A stretch of DNA of 42,919 nucleotides, from positions 1-42,919 of the forward strand of contig JAGFJD010000072.1 of assembly GCA_024102975.1 (NCBI GenBank). The letters run 5' to 3'. The stretch's first letter is position 1, and each line of letters starts with the position of its first letter. This stretch comes from Phaeodactylibacter sp. Lineage in GTDB: Bacteria > Bacteroidota > Bacteroidia > Chitinophagales > Saprospiraceae. The notes beneath the pieces were generated by a model, which ran no database searches, was not told the origin of the DNA, and saw only the letters and a list, made by a program, of their open reading frames with translations. The position numbers and the translations under genes are program-made. Positions 8,496-16,968 of this stretch are shown here, one piece after another.

Positions 8496-8511
8496 CCGGA
8501 CGTACCACTTT

Positions 8512-8564
8512 TATACTGGCGAACGCGTGGTTTTGTCAGGAACAAAACCAGCGATGCCAGTATA
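8512..8564. repeat. 53-bp palindromic unit A
   Basis: Ends are TATACTGGC (8512-8520) and GCCAGTATA (8556-8564). The inner arms are TGGTTTTGT (8528-8536) and ACAAAACCA (8542-8550), with a CAGGA loop. The unit is 53 bases and shares its last two bases with unit B. It starts 16 bases after the copy 2 stop codon. Confidence 0.85.
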
Positions 8565-8615
8565 TACTGACCCGGCGGGTTTTGTAGTCGACAAAACCTG
8601 CCGTGCGTCAGTATA
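8563..8615. repeat. 53-bp palindromic unit B
   Basis: Ends are TATACTGAC (8563-8571) and GTCAGTATA (8607-8615). The inner arms are GGCGGGTTTTGT (8574-8585) and ACAAAACCTGCC (8591-8602), twelve pairs with one G-U. The outer flanks of the A-B pair (about 8501-8511 and 8616-8624, CGTACCACTT / AAGTGGTGCG) also pair, so the whole 8501-8624 block can fold as a three-way cruciform. Confidence 0.85.
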
Positions 8616-8701
8616 AGTGGTGCGTAAACAAATAAGAGCAGAAAAGATACAGTCCACTTGAAAGTGGCCTGTCCAAACAGGAGCTTAAAAAACGAAAAAG
8701 A

Positions 8702-8737
8702 GGGGGAGATGAAAAAGGTTTCATCTCCCCCTTTTTT
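8702..8737 (+). terminator. Intrinsic terminator just upstream of protease copy 3
   Basis: A perfect 13-pair stem, GGGGGAGATGAAA (8702-8714) and TTTCATCTCCCCC (8719-8731), loop AAGG, then TTTTTT (8732-8737). A-rich sequence on the other side could make it bidirectional. It ends only 15 bases before the next start codon. Confidence 0.85.
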
Positions 8738-8739
8738 GT

Positions 8740-8747
8740 TAGTTTTG
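8740..8747 (+). promoter_or_regulatory. Candidate -7 box for protease copy 3
   Basis: TAGTTTTG fits TAnnTTTG exactly and lies five bases before the ATG at 8753. If used, the mRNA would be leaderless or nearly so. The -33 region would fall inside the terminator stem, and no clear TTG is seen there. Confidence 0.35.
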
Positions 8748-8752
8748 AAACT

Positions 8753-10315
8753 ATGAAAAGACCACTACTATCCTTTATTTTCCTTTTAGGAGTATCTCAA
8801 CTGCTCCACGCTCAGATTTCAAAATCGGACTTACAGCCCTGTGGTTCTCCTCCGGGCAAGTCAGCCTGGCTGAAACGCTACCAGCAAAACCCGCAAGCCT
8901 ACACCCGGAGCATGGACACTACCCTGTACGTGCCGCTGACCATCCACCTGCTGGCGCAGGACAACGGGAACGGCTACTTCAGCCAGTCCCAGCTGCTGGA
9001 CGCCCTGTGCCGGCTGAATTCCGATTTCGGGGAGGCCAATATTCAGTTCTTCGTAGAAGGCGAGGTCAACTACCTGCCCAATTCGGGCTGGAACAACCAC
9101 GAAGACGTGCTGGCCGGCGCGGATATGATGTTTGCCAATAATGTGCCCAATACGATCAACACGTATTTCGCCAACGACCCGGCCGGCAACTGCGGCTACA
9201 ACCTGCCCTATGCCGGCATCGCCATGGCCAAGGCCTGCTCCGGGCCCAACGACCATACCTGGGCGCACGAGGTCGGCCACAACCTGTCCGTCCAGCATCC
9301 CTTCCTGGGCTGGGAGGGCGGCGTGAGCCACGACGGCAGCATATCCCACAACTTCAGCAACCCGGCGCCGCTCACCGTAACTTACGACTATACCTATTTT
9401 AAAGACACCCTCATCCGGGACACCCTCATCATCGACACGGCCCTGGTCGAGTTCGTCGACGGCAGCAACTGCCACATCGCCGCCGACGGTTTCTGTGATA
9501 CCCGCCCCGACTACATCGCCTCCCGCTGGAATTGCAACATCAACGGCGAAAGCCCGCAGGAACAGACCGACCCTGCCGGCGCAAAGTTCCGCTCCGACGG
9601 CAGCCTGATCATGGGCTACTCCGACGACGCCTGCCAGGCCCGCTTCACGCCCGAACAGATCGCCGCCATGCGCGCCAACCTCTACGAAGAAAAAGCCGGC
9701 TACCTGTACAATCAAACGCCCCTGCCCCCGGTGAGCGCCGAACCTACTACCCTGCTTGCGCCCGGGCAGGATGAGCTGGTGCAATACGACGCCGTCTTCC
9801 TGGAATGGGAACCGCTGGAAAACGCTACCCACTACCTGGTGCAGGTCAGCCGCCTGGCCAGCCTGCCCGCCACCGGCGCCCTGACGTCCAATTACATCGT
9901 CACCACCACCTCCCTGGCCCTGCCGGAAGTGCTGCAGATTGACCGCGACTACTACTGGCGGGTGCGGGGCTACAACAGCCATTCTTTCTGCAGCCCCGTC
10001 ACAGCCGCCGGGCGGTTCCGCGCCGCCCAGGTCATGTCCGCCAACAGCCTGGATGCCGTTTCCAACCTGCGGCTGAGCCCCAACCCGGTGGTTGGCGGGC
10101 AGCCCATCCTGCTCGAATTTGACGCGGCTGAGGCTTTTTCAGCTTCCCTGGATTTGTTTGCCGCCACCGGGCAGGTTATCAGAAGCCAAAAGCTGGCCGT
10201 ACAGGCCGGCAACAACCGCTTTTCCCTTGCCACTGACGAGCTGGCGCCGGGGTTATATTTTGCCCGGATGGAATGTGAAACAGGGCGCACTACAGGACGA
10301 GTAGTGATACGGTAA
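8753..10315 (+). CDS. Secreted zinc metalloprotease (M43-like) with T9SS sorting domain, copy 3
   Basis: A 520-residue paralogue. The signal peptide is MKRPLLSFIFLLGVSQLLHA. The zinc site is HEVGHNLSVQH (His172, Glu173, His176, His182), and IMGYSDDAC is the likely Met-turn. It differs from copies 1 and 2 by an insertion of roughly 25-30 residues after the zinc site containing a short repeated DTLI pattern (FKDTLIRDTLIIDTALVEF), possibly an exposed loop that changes specificity. A fibronectin-like domain (FLEWEPLENATHYLVQ) and a T9SS sorting domain (NLRLSPNPVVGG ... TGRVVIR) follow. It is the most diverged copy and has its own upstream terminator and possible promoter. Confidence 0.87.
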   Translation: MKRPLLSFIFLLGVSQLLHAQISKSDLQPCGSPPGKSAWLKRYQQNPQAYTRSMDTTLYVPLTIHLLAQDNGNGYFSQSQLLDALCRLNSDFGEANIQFFVEGEVNYLPNSGWNNHEDVLAGADMMFANNVPNTINTYFANDPAGNCGYNLPYAGIAMAKACSGPNDHTWAHEVGHNLSVQHPFLGWEGGVSHDGSISHNFSNPAPLTVTYDYTYFKDTLIRDTLIIDTALVEFVDGSNCHIAADGFCDTRPDYIASRWNCNINGESPQEQTDPAGAKFRSDGSLIMGYSDDACQARFTPEQIAAMRANLYEEKAGYLYNQTPLPPVSAEPTTLLAPGQDELVQYDAVFLEWEPLENATHYLVQVSRLASLPATGALTSNYIVTTTSLALPEVLQIDRDYYWRVRGYNSHSFCSPVTAAGRFRAAQVMSANSLDAVSNLRLSPNPVVGGQPILLEFDAAEAFSASLDLFAATGQVIRSQKLAVQAGNNRFSLATDELAPGLYFARMECETGRTTGRVVIR

Positions 10316-10333
10316 ACGGCACAGCCATTCCAA

Positions 10334-10360
10334 CTTTTTGTTTATCTTGCAAACAAAAAG
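10334..10360. promoter_or_regulatory. Perfect inverted repeat in front of the AAA/PDDEXK gene
   Basis: Arms CTTTTTGTTT (10334-10343) and AAACAAAAAG (10351-10360) flank ATCTTGC and end nine bases before the ATG at 10370. TATCTTGC (10343-10350) in the centre is one T short of the -7 consensus. It could be an operator over the promoter, or a hairpin in the leader; it also lies 19 bases after the protease stop and could act as a terminator. Confidence 0.5.
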
Positions 10361-10369
10361 CCGCTCCGC

Positions 10370-12067
10370 ATGACTAGCAGGAAGCGATTGAAAATTGGCA
10401 CCTCCGACTACCGGAACCTCATTGAGGACAGTGGGTACTTTGTCGATAAAACCCTGTTTATTAAGGAGGTTATCGACAGCGCGCATGAGGTAATGCTCAT
10501 TCCCCGCCCACGGCGTTTCGGAAAAACGCTGAACCTGTCGATGCTGCGGTATTTTTTTGATGTCACGCAACCGGATGCTGCCAAATTGTTCGAGCCTTAC
10601 CTGATTTGGAAGGAAGAAGCATATTACACCAGCCAGCAAGGAAAGTACCCGGTTATTTATTTAACCCTCAAAAGCGCCAAAGCTGCTACCTTCGAAAGAA
10701 GCCAGGCTGATCTCCACAACATTTTAACTAACCTGCACCGGGAACACGGATGGCTTTTGGAATCCGATATTTTAAAAGGCTATGAAAAAATCGATTTTAA
10801 AAAAATAGTATACGGCGAGGCCAGCCCTACGCTTTACGAAAACAGCCTGAACAAGCTCAGCGAATACCTCTACCGGCATTATGGCCAAAAGGCCGTCATC
10901 CTCATGGACGAATACGACGCGCCCATCCATACCGGCTTTTACCATGGCTACTACGACGATATCATCACGCTGATGAAATCCCTGATGGAAAATGCTTTTA
11001 AAGACAATAAATTCCTGCACAAGGGAGTCATAACCGGGATTTTGCGGGTATCCAGAGAAAGCATATTCTCCGATTTGAACAACCTGGGCGTTTATTCGCT
11101 GCTCAGCCATGCCTTTTCCGACAAATTTGGCTTTACCGAGCAAGAAACCGTTCAAATACTGGATTATTTCAATTTGAGCGAATCCTTTGGCCAGATAAAG
11201 GAATGGTACGATGGCTACCAGGTGGGAGATAAATCTCACATCTACAACCCCTGGTCCATCATCAATTACATCGAACGGCATACGGAAGGCTTCAAACCGT
11301 ACTGGGTGAATACCAGCTCGGACGACCTGATAAAAAACCGGATAACCGCCAGAGAAGCCGAAAATATCCGGGCCAACATCGAGCAGCTCATCAAAGGAGA
11401 AACCATTACCAAGAATATTGAAGAGAATATTGTATTTGCTGATTTCACTAAAGACCGGGAACTCCTATGGTCGTTACTGACTTTCAGCGGTTATCTGACC
11501 CCGGTAAAAGACCGGGAGGGCGAAGCCTTTGACTTGAAAATCCCCAATTACGAGGTTAAAACGCTTTTTAAGAAAATTGCCCTGGAATGGCTGAAAAAAG
11601 AAGTGAAGGTCCGCGATTTCACCCTCAGGTCTATGGCCCGGAGCCTCGTCAGCAACCAAATCCCCGATTTCGAGCAACACTTCAAACAGTTGATGGGCGA
11701 TACCTTCAGTTATTTTGATATCCATACCGAACCGGAGCGGGTGTTCCAGGCTTATGTGCTGGGTTTGTTGGGCATCCTGGGAGACGACTACGTCATCCGT
11801 TCGAACCGGGAGTCAGGAAGCGGGCGCTACGATATTCTGCTGCTCCCCCACGACCGCTCCCAATATGGCGTTGTAATGGAAATCAAACAGTTGAAAAAGG
11901 ATGCCTCCGAAGAACAAATCCGGCAACAGCTCCGGGAAGCGCTGGGCCAGATAACCAATAACCAGTACTCCGGGGAATTGCTCGCCCACAAAATTGACAA
12001 GCGCATTGAAATGGCGATTGTGTTTGTCGGAAAGGAGGTGTTCATAGATCATGCTTCCACCAGGTGA
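10370..12067 (+). CDS. AAA-ATPase-like / PD-(D/E)XK nuclease-fold protein (PF09820 + PF08011 type)
   Basis: A 565-residue protein. The N-terminal part (LKIGTSDYRNLIEDSGYFVDKT) is the hallmark of the AAA-ATPase_like family. The P-loop is the atypical PRRFGKT (residues about 47-53), and VILMDEYDAP is the Walker B-like strand. The C-terminal 90 residues form a PD-(D/E)XK fold (GRYDILLLP ... GVVMEIKQLK), with the Asp and Glu-x-Lys catalytic-type residues intact. These proteins are abundant and often multi-copy in Bacteroidota; their role is unsettled, with suggestions of mobile-element or defence activity. It is probably cytoplasmic. Its base composition looks less GC-rich than its neighbours, which fits lateral gain. 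Family call secure. Confidence 0.9.
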   Translation: MTSRKRLKIGTSDYRNLIEDSGYFVDKTLFIKEVIDSAHEVMLIPRPRRFGKTLNLSMLRYFFDVTQPDAAKLFEPYLIWKEEAYYTSQQGKYPVIYLTLKSAKAATFERSQADLHNILTNLHREHGWLLESDILKGYEKIDFKKIVYGEASPTLYENSLNKLSEYLYRHYGQKAVILMDEYDAPIHTGFYHGYYDDIITLMKSLMENAFKDNKFLHKGVITGILRVSRESIFSDLNNLGVYSLLSHAFSDKFGFTEQETVQILDYFNLSESFGQIKEWYDGYQVGDKSHIYNPWSIINYIERHTEGFKPYWVNTSSDDLIKNRITAREAENIRANIEQLIKGETITKNIEENIVFADFTKDRELLWSLLTFSGYLTPVKDREGEAFDLKIPNYEVKTLFKKIALEWLKKEVKVRDFTLRSMARSLVSNQIPDFEQHFKQLMGDTFSYFDIHTEPERVFQAYVLGLLGILGDDYVIRSNRESGSGRYDILLLPHDRSQYGVVMEIKQLKKDASEEQIRQQLREALGQITNNQYSGELLAHKIDKRIEMAIVFVGKEVFIDHASTR

Positions 12068-12087
12068 ATAACCCTCGTGTTCGCCGC

Positions 12088-12606
12088 TTATTTCACCTTA
12101 AACGACCACGTCAGCCAAAACCGGCACACCTCCTCCCCCGCTTCATTCCTGCCGACGGTGAGGATGCGGGCCGTCCGCCCTTCGCCGGAGTCGATGGCCT
12201 CCTGCACGGCTTCCTGAATGACATCCCCCTGCTCACAGGTAAATGTCGTCAATGTATCCGCCTTTTTGACGAATTGCCCCTCCAGCCCGGTGATCAGCAT
12301 AGAAATACGGCCCCGGCCGTGCAGGGCGATCAGCGCCAGTGCGCCGGTCGACAACTCGGCAGCGCCCGCCAAAGCGGCAAAGTAAATGGAGCGGAAGGGG
12401 TTCTGGGTACGCCAGCTGTAGGGGATCGTTACCTGGCAACGGGCAGGCGTGGCCTCCCTGACCCGTACGCCCCAGAACCAGCAGGAAGGCAGCCTCTGCA
12501 AAAAGTACAGGCGCATCTTCCAGGGCGTGTTCAGGTTGCGGATGAGGGAAAGCAGCCCGGGCGCTTTGGCGTCGAACCGGGGAATTGTGGTACGCTCAGA
12601 AGCCAT
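12088..12606 (-). CDS. DUF4442 hotdog-fold protein (thioesterase-like)
   Basis: A 172-residue protein. The core PYSWRTQNPFRSIYFAALAG followed by AAELSTGALAL is typical of DUF4442, a PaaI-like hotdog-fold family. Members are thought to hydrolyse acyl-CoA or bind acyl groups, but the substrate is unknown. The Asn in TQNPF and the helix starting SIYF sit where PaaI-type enzymes carry active-site residues. No signal peptide is visible. It is convergent with the AAA/PDDEXK gene (20-base gap) and divergent from sucC. The 193 bases between it and sucC hold the sucC promoter candidate. Confidence 0.8.
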   Translation of the reverse strand: MASERTTIPRFDAKAPGLLSLIRNLNTPWKMRLYFLQRLPSCWFWGVRVREATPARCQVTIPYSWRTQNPFRSIYFAALAGAAELSTGALALIALHGRGRISMLITGLEGQFVKKADTLTTFTCEQGDVIQEAVQEAIDSGEGRTARILTVGRNEAGEEVCRFWLTWSFKVK

Positions 12607-12760
12607 CGGATAAATGGTTTATAAATTTTATATCACAGCTTGTTCCGCACAAAATAATCAAATTAACGAAAATCCGTAAAAAGGGATTTTGCCCCAAAGT
12701 CAAGCCCCTAAATCCCTCCATTTACAGTACCGAAAATTTAGTGGGCAATAAAAAATCCAT

Positions 12761-12768
12761 TACTTTTG
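12761..12768 (+). promoter_or_regulatory. Candidate -7 box of sucC
   Basis: TACTTTTG matches TAnnTTTG and lies 31 bases before the sucC ATG. The expected -33 element is weak (TTTAGTG near 12738). Confidence 0.5.
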
Positions 12769-12799
12769 GGGCGTTTCTTCACCAACCTTACACAAAACG

Positions 12800-14005
12800 A
12801 TGAATCTTCACGAATACCAGGGCAAAGAACTGCTGAAAAGCTACGGCGTAACCATCCAGGAAGGCATTGTCGCCAACACCCTCGAAGAAGCCGAAGCGGC
12901 CTATAAAAAGATCGCGGAACAGTCCGGCTCAAAATTTGCGGTGGTCAAGGCGCAAATCCACGCCGGCGGCCGGGGCAAAGGCGGCGGCGTCAAGCTCGTC
13001 AAAAGCATGGACGACCTCAAAGAAAAGGCAGGCAACATCCTGGGCATGATGCTGAAGACCCCGCAGACTCCCGGCGGCATGGAAGGGCCGGGCAAAAAGG
13101 TCAACAAAATCCTGATCGCCGAAGACGCCTACATTCCCAACCCGGATGCCTGTGAAGAGTACTACATGTCCGTATTGATGGACCGGGAGAAAAAGTGCAA
13201 CGTCATCATCTACTCTACCGAAGGGGGCATGGATATCGAGACGGTCGCCGAAGAAACCCCTCATCTGGTACACAAGGAATACGTCGACCCCACCCTGGGC
13301 CTGCAGCCGTTCCAGGCGCGCAAGATCGCCTTCAACCTGGGCCTGAGCGGCAAGGCATTCAAGGAAATGGCCCGTTTTGTGACCGCGCTTTACAAAGCCT
13401 TCGTCGGTTCCGACGCCTCCCTCTTTGAGATCAACCCCTGCATGAAAAACGGCGAGGACCGCATCATCGCCGTCGACTGCAAGGTGACGCTCGACGACAA
13501 CGCCCTCTACCGCCACCCCAACCTGGCGGAAATGCGCGACAAGAGCGAAGAGGACCCCACCGAAGTGGAAGCCACCGAGCTGGGCCTCAACTTCATCAAC
13601 CTGGATGGCAACGTGGGCTGCATGGTCAACGGCGCCGGCCTGGCCATGGCCACCATGGACATGATCAAGCTGTCCGGCGGCGAACCGGCCAACTTCCTGG
13701 ACGTGGGCGGCACCGCCGACGCCAAGCGCGTGGAACAGGCCTTCCACATCATCCTGAAAGACCCCAAGGTCAAGGCCATCCTGATCAACATCTTCGGCGG
13801 CATCGTGCGCTGCGACCGGGTGGCGCAGGGCGTGGTCGACGCCTACAAGAACATCGGCAACATACAGGTGCCCATCATCGTGCGCCTGCAGGGCACCAAC
13901 GCCGACCTGGCCAAGGAGATCATCGACAACTCGGGGCTGGCAGTGCAGTCGGCCATCATCCTGAAGGATGCGGCGGAACTGGTGAAAAAGGCGCTGGGAG
14001 AATAA
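12800..14005 (+). CDS. sucC: Succinyl-CoA synthetase beta subunit (ADP-forming)
   Basis: A 401-residue ATP-grasp enzyme subunit of the TCA cycle. It pairs with SucD to convert succinyl-CoA, ADP and phosphate to succinate, CoA and ATP. The start [17 protein letters not shown] is the family N-terminus. [16 protein letters not shown] is the nucleotide-binding loop. LFEINPCM and the C-terminal [15 protein letters not shown] loop, which contacts the SucD phosphohistidine and phosphate, are all present. It is slightly longer than the E. coli protein (388). sucD is not adjacent: the next gene is on the opposite strand 38 bases away, so the alpha subunit must be encoded elsewhere, as is common in Bacteroidota. 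Confidence 0.96.
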   Translation: MNLHEYQGKELLKSYGVTIQEGIVANTLEEAEAAYKKIAEQSGSKFAVVKAQIHAGGRGKGGGVKLVKSMDDLKEKAGNILGMMLKTPQTPGGMEGPGKKVNKILIAEDAYIPNPDACEEYYMSVLMDREKKCNVIIYSTEGGMDIETVAEETPHLVHKEYVDPTLGLQPFQARKIAFNLGLSGKAFKEMARFVTALYKAFVGSDASLFEINPCMKNGEDRIIAVDCKVTLDDNALYRHPNLAEMRDKSEEDPTEVEATELGLNFINLDGNVGCMVNGAGLAMATMDMIKLSGGEPANFLDVGGTADAKRVEQAFHIILKDPKVKAILINIFGGIVRCDRVAQGVVDAYKNIGNIQVPIIVRLQGTNADLAKEIIDNSGLAVQSAIILKDAAELVKKALGE

Positions 14006-14043
14006 GGCCCGAAGCGCAGTTATTATACTGCCGGAAGCATTAG

Positions 14044-16509
14044 TTATTCTGTCCTGAGTGCCCGGACGGGATTGGCCAGGGCCGCCTTCATGCTTTGGAA
14101 GCCCACTGTGGCAAAGGCTACGGCTACAGTCAGCGCGCCGGCCAGGGCGAACACCTGCCAGCCAATGTCAATGCGGTAGGCGAATCCCTGGAGCCACCGG
14201 TTCATGGCGAACCAGGCCAAGGGAGCGGCTATCGCAATGGCCAGCAGGACCAGCTTCAGCATGTCTTTGGAAAGCAGCCCGATCAGGCCCGGGACAGAAG
14301 AACCGAGCACCTTTCGGATGCCGATCTCCCTGGTGCGCTGTGCAACGGTATAACCGGAGAGCCCGAACAACCCCAGGCAGCCCACCAGGATAGCCAGGAT
14401 GGCAAAAAAGGCAGACAAACGGGCAAACCGCCGTTCGTTTCCGTACTGGCGGTTGAAATACTCGTCGAGGAAAAAGTGTTCAAAAGGATTGCCGGGGAAG
14501 GCCGCCGCCCACGACCGCTGCACGTGGGCCAGCGTCTCGGGCAGCCGGCTGGTCTGGATGCGCATGGAGTAGAACTCGCCGTTGTAGGGCGTGCAGTAAA
14601 AAATGGTGGGGTCTGCCGCCTTTTTCAGGGAAACCTGGTGGTAGTCATTTACAATGCCCACCACAATGGGGTTCCACTCAAAATTGGGAATGGACAGCGT
14701 GCGCCCAACCGCCTGTTCCGGCGCTTCGAACCCCAGCAGCCGCGCCGCCGCTTCGGTCAGGATGGCCGAGGTGTCCCGGTCCTGCGGGAATTCGGCAGAA
14801 AAGGCCCGGCCGGCCAGCAGCTTCATTTTAAACACATCCAGGAAATCGTAGTCCATGCTGTTGATGCGCAGAGTGACGGCTTCGTTGTCGGCAGCGCCAT
14901 AACGCTTGACCGAAGATTTGTACTCGCGCTGTTTTCCCGGGATGGTTATGGAAGTGGAAACGGCTTTGATGTCGGGGTTTTTGGCCAGCTCAGCCCGGAA
15001 GACGTCGATAGCCGAATTGTAAGCCTGCCTGTCCCGTTCCGATATGCCCGGCCGTTCTACCACCAATATCTGGTCAATATCCATCCCCAGGTCCCGGTTC
15101 AGCATAAACCGCAACTGCCGGTATATGGTAAAAGTGCCGACGATGAGAACCACCGAAGCGGCGAACTGGAAAACGACCAGCCCCCGGCGCACCCAAAGGC
15201 CTCCTGCGGTGTTCTTCAAACTTCCTTTCAGCACCGAAACCGGCCGGAAAGAAGACAGCACGAAGGCCGGATAAATACCCGAGAACAGGCTGCCCGCCAC
15301 CCAAAGCCCCAGCATCAGGGCCAGGAACCAGGGCTGAAGCAGGTAAAAGGCATCGAACGACAACCCGGAAAGGGCATTGAAAAGAGGCAAGGCCAGAAAT
15401 ACCAGAACCCAGGTGAGCAACAGGGCTAAAAAATTCACCACTGTCGCCTCTGTTAAAAACTGCCGGACCAACTGCCCTTTCACCGCGCCAACTACTTTTC
15501 GAATGCCCACCTCCCGCGCCCGCTCGATGGCCCGCGCAGTGGACAGGTTGACGTAGTTGATCCAGGCAATAAGCAGGACGAACAGCCCGGTCAATCCCAT
15601 AAACAGGACGATGCGGCCGTCGCCGTTCGGCTCCGGCTCTTCAGCTAAATCCGAGGTGAGGTGAATATCCCGCAGCGGCTGCAGGCCCAGCACGTCCTTT
15701 CGGTTCTGCTTTTCCATTTCCGGCTTGTATTGCTCCACGATGGCAGGGAATTTCGCCTGCAGGGCCTGCGGATCCGTTCCCGGCGCCACCTTGATGAAGG
15801 TGTACATGTCTTTGCGCCGCCAGCTTTGGCCGTAGCGCTCGGGTGCCCCTTCGAAACGGCTGTAGAGGGTTTTGTAGGAAAACAACACGTCGAATTTCAG
15901 GTGGGTGTTGGGCGGCAAATCCCTGAAAACGCCGGTTATCGTCACCCGCTCGTCGTTGAAATCATCGTCCTGGAGGCGCAGGGATTGGCCGACCGGATTC
16001 ATTTCTCCAAAATATAACCTGGAGTATTTTTCCGAAATGACGGCGGCGAGAGGCTCTGCCAGAGCCGTCACGGGATCACCTGCGGCCATCTCATAGCCCA
16101 TCATAGGCAGGAAAGCGGAGTCGGCGTACAGGAATTTCCGGTGCTTGAAGGCTATCGGCTCGGGTTCAGCCTGCTCGTTGGTGATGATGACGTTGTTCTT
16201 ATAGCCCAGGTTGTACAGGCGGGCAAAGCCGGCAACCTCGGGCAATTCCTGCTGCAGAGCCGGCCCCACCGCCGGATAGTTCTCCGCGCTGGCAATCTGC
16301 AGTTCCCCATTGAGGTACTGCTCCAGCGTCACCCGGTAGATGTTCTCCGCTTTCGGGATAAAACCTTCATAACTCCGCTCAAAGCGGACGTACTGGGCAA
16401 TCAGCAAAAATACGGCCATGCCGATGGCCAGCCCGAAAATGTGGATAAAACTGTAAAGTTTGTGCTTGAGCAAACTGCGCAGGGCAATGCGGAGGTAATT
16501 CCTGATCAT
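14044..16509 (-). CDS. ABC transporter permease, FtsX/MacB type (double-module)
   Basis: An 821-residue inner-membrane protein; the start is MIRNYLRIALRSLLKHKLYS at 16509, the standard opening of Bacteroidota MacB-type permeases. Longer in-frame extensions to 16656 look non-coding. It has an N-terminal TM helix (about residues 20-42), a large periplasmic MacB_PCD domain, then three TM helices after RAIERAREVGIRKVVGA. A second half repeats this plan (second periplasmic domain and ... RTREIGIRKVLGSS plus three TM helices). Such permeases work with a separate MacB-type ATPase in lipoprotein release, peptide or drug export, or mechanotransmission. No ATPase gene is near, so it is an orphan permease. 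The substrate is unknown. It is convergent with sucC. Confidence 0.9.
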   Translation of the reverse strand: MIRNYLRIALRSLLKHKLYSFIHIFGLAIGMAVFLLIAQYVRFERSYEGFIPKAENIYRVTLEQYLNGELQIASAENYPAVGPALQQELPEVAGFARLYNLGYKNNVIITNEQAEPEPIAFKHRKFLYADSAFLPMMGYEMAAGDPVTALAEPLAAVISEKYSRLYFGEMNPVGQSLRLQDDDFNDERVTITGVFRDLPPNTHLKFDVLFSYKTLYSRFEGAPERYGQSWRRKDMYTFIKVAPGTDPQALQAKFPAIVEQYKPEMEKQNRKDVLGLQPLRDIHLTSDLAEEPEPNGDGRIVLFMGLTGLFVLLIAWINYVNLSTARAIERAREVGIRKVVGAVKGQLVRQFLTEATVVNFLALLLTWVLVFLALPLFNALSGLSFDAFYLLQPWFLALMLGLWVAGSLFSGIYPAFVLSSFRPVSVLKGSLKNTAGGLWVRRGLVVFQFAASVVLIVGTFTIYRQLRFMLNRDLGMDIDQILVVERPGISERDRQAYNSAIDVFRAELAKNPDIKAVSTSITIPGKQREYKSSVKRYGAADNEAVTLRINSMDYDFLDVFKMKLLAGRAFSAEFPQDRDTSAILTEAAARLLGFEAPEQAVGRTLSIPNFEWNPIVVGIVNDYHQVSLKKAADPTIFYCTPYNGEFYSMRIQTSRLPETLAHVQRSWAAAFPGNPFEHFFLDEYFNRQYGNERRFARLSAFFAILAILVGCLGLFGLSGYTVAQRTREIGIRKVLGSSVPGLIGLLSKDMLKLVLLAIAIAAPLAWFAMNRWLQGFAYRIDIGWQVFALAGALTVAVAFATVGFQSMKAALANPVRALRTE

Positions 16510-16661
16510 GGCGCCGGGTGTGAGGTTTGGCCTAAATTTACTTCCAAAAAGACAGGCAGAGGGGGCAATAGTTGCTTGTCCACTCTCTTCTTCTAACCCC
16601 TCCCCTAAACTTTCCCCCGCCCCCTTTGTTACCCCTCCGAATAATTTAAAAACCACCGCTT

Positions 16662-16835
16662 ATGTTCGGACTGTTCAAAAAAGACCCCGTCAAAAAACTG
16701 GAAAAGGAATACCTCAGGCTGATGGAAGAAGCCATGCGCATCCAGCGCAGCGGGGACATCAAGGCTTATGCCGCCAAGGTGGCGGAAGCGGAAGAAGTGC
16801 AGCAAAAGATCGATACGTTGAAGGGAGGGGCATGA
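16662..16835 (+). CDS. DUF6435-family small protein
   Basis: A 57-residue protein, MFGLFKKDPVKKLEKEYLRL at its start, then EEAMRIQRSGDIKAYAAKVA and a helical end. The start MFGLFKxDPxKKLEKxY and the QRxGDIxxY centre are characteristic of DUF6435, small helical proteins of unknown function. It is charged and probably cytoplasmic, with a coiled-coil-like heptad feel. It is divergent from the ABC permease (152-base gap) and convergent with the tail-collar gene, with a strong hairpin following its stop. Confidence 0.8.
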   Translation: MFGLFKKDPVKKLEKEYLRLMEEAMRIQRSGDIKAYAAKVAEAEEVQQKIDTLKGGA

Positions 16836-16868
16836 GGCGCCCTTCCGTCCGCGAGTTCCCCGGGATTG

Positions 16869-16920
16869 GGGGAATACCCCGGCCTGCATCCCCAATATAT
16901 TGCAGGCCCGGAGTATTCCC
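16869..16920. terminator. Shared hairpin between DUF6435 and collar genes
   Basis: Arms 16869-16888 (GGGAATACCCCGG-CCTGCA type) and 16901-16920 (TGCAGGCCCGGAGTATTCCC) form about 19 pairs with one mismatch and one bulge, loop about 12 bases. It lies between convergent genes and could end both transcripts. No T-run is visible. Confidence 0.65.
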
Positions 16921-16968
16921 GCCGGCCTTTTGCGTGCGCCGATGCCCGGCAGCAAATAGTTTCAGGCG

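Noticed and set aside
8501..8624. CRISPR array
   Set aside because: Two palindromic units abut and share bases; there are no unique spacers and no cas genes.
14024..14032. TATACTGCC as a further 53-bp unit behind sucC
   Set aside because: Only one end matches; there is no GGTTTTG core and no matching end 53 bases away.
12800..14043. A sucCD operon
   Set aside because: sucC is followed after 38 bases by a gene on the opposite strand; no alpha subunit is in the window.
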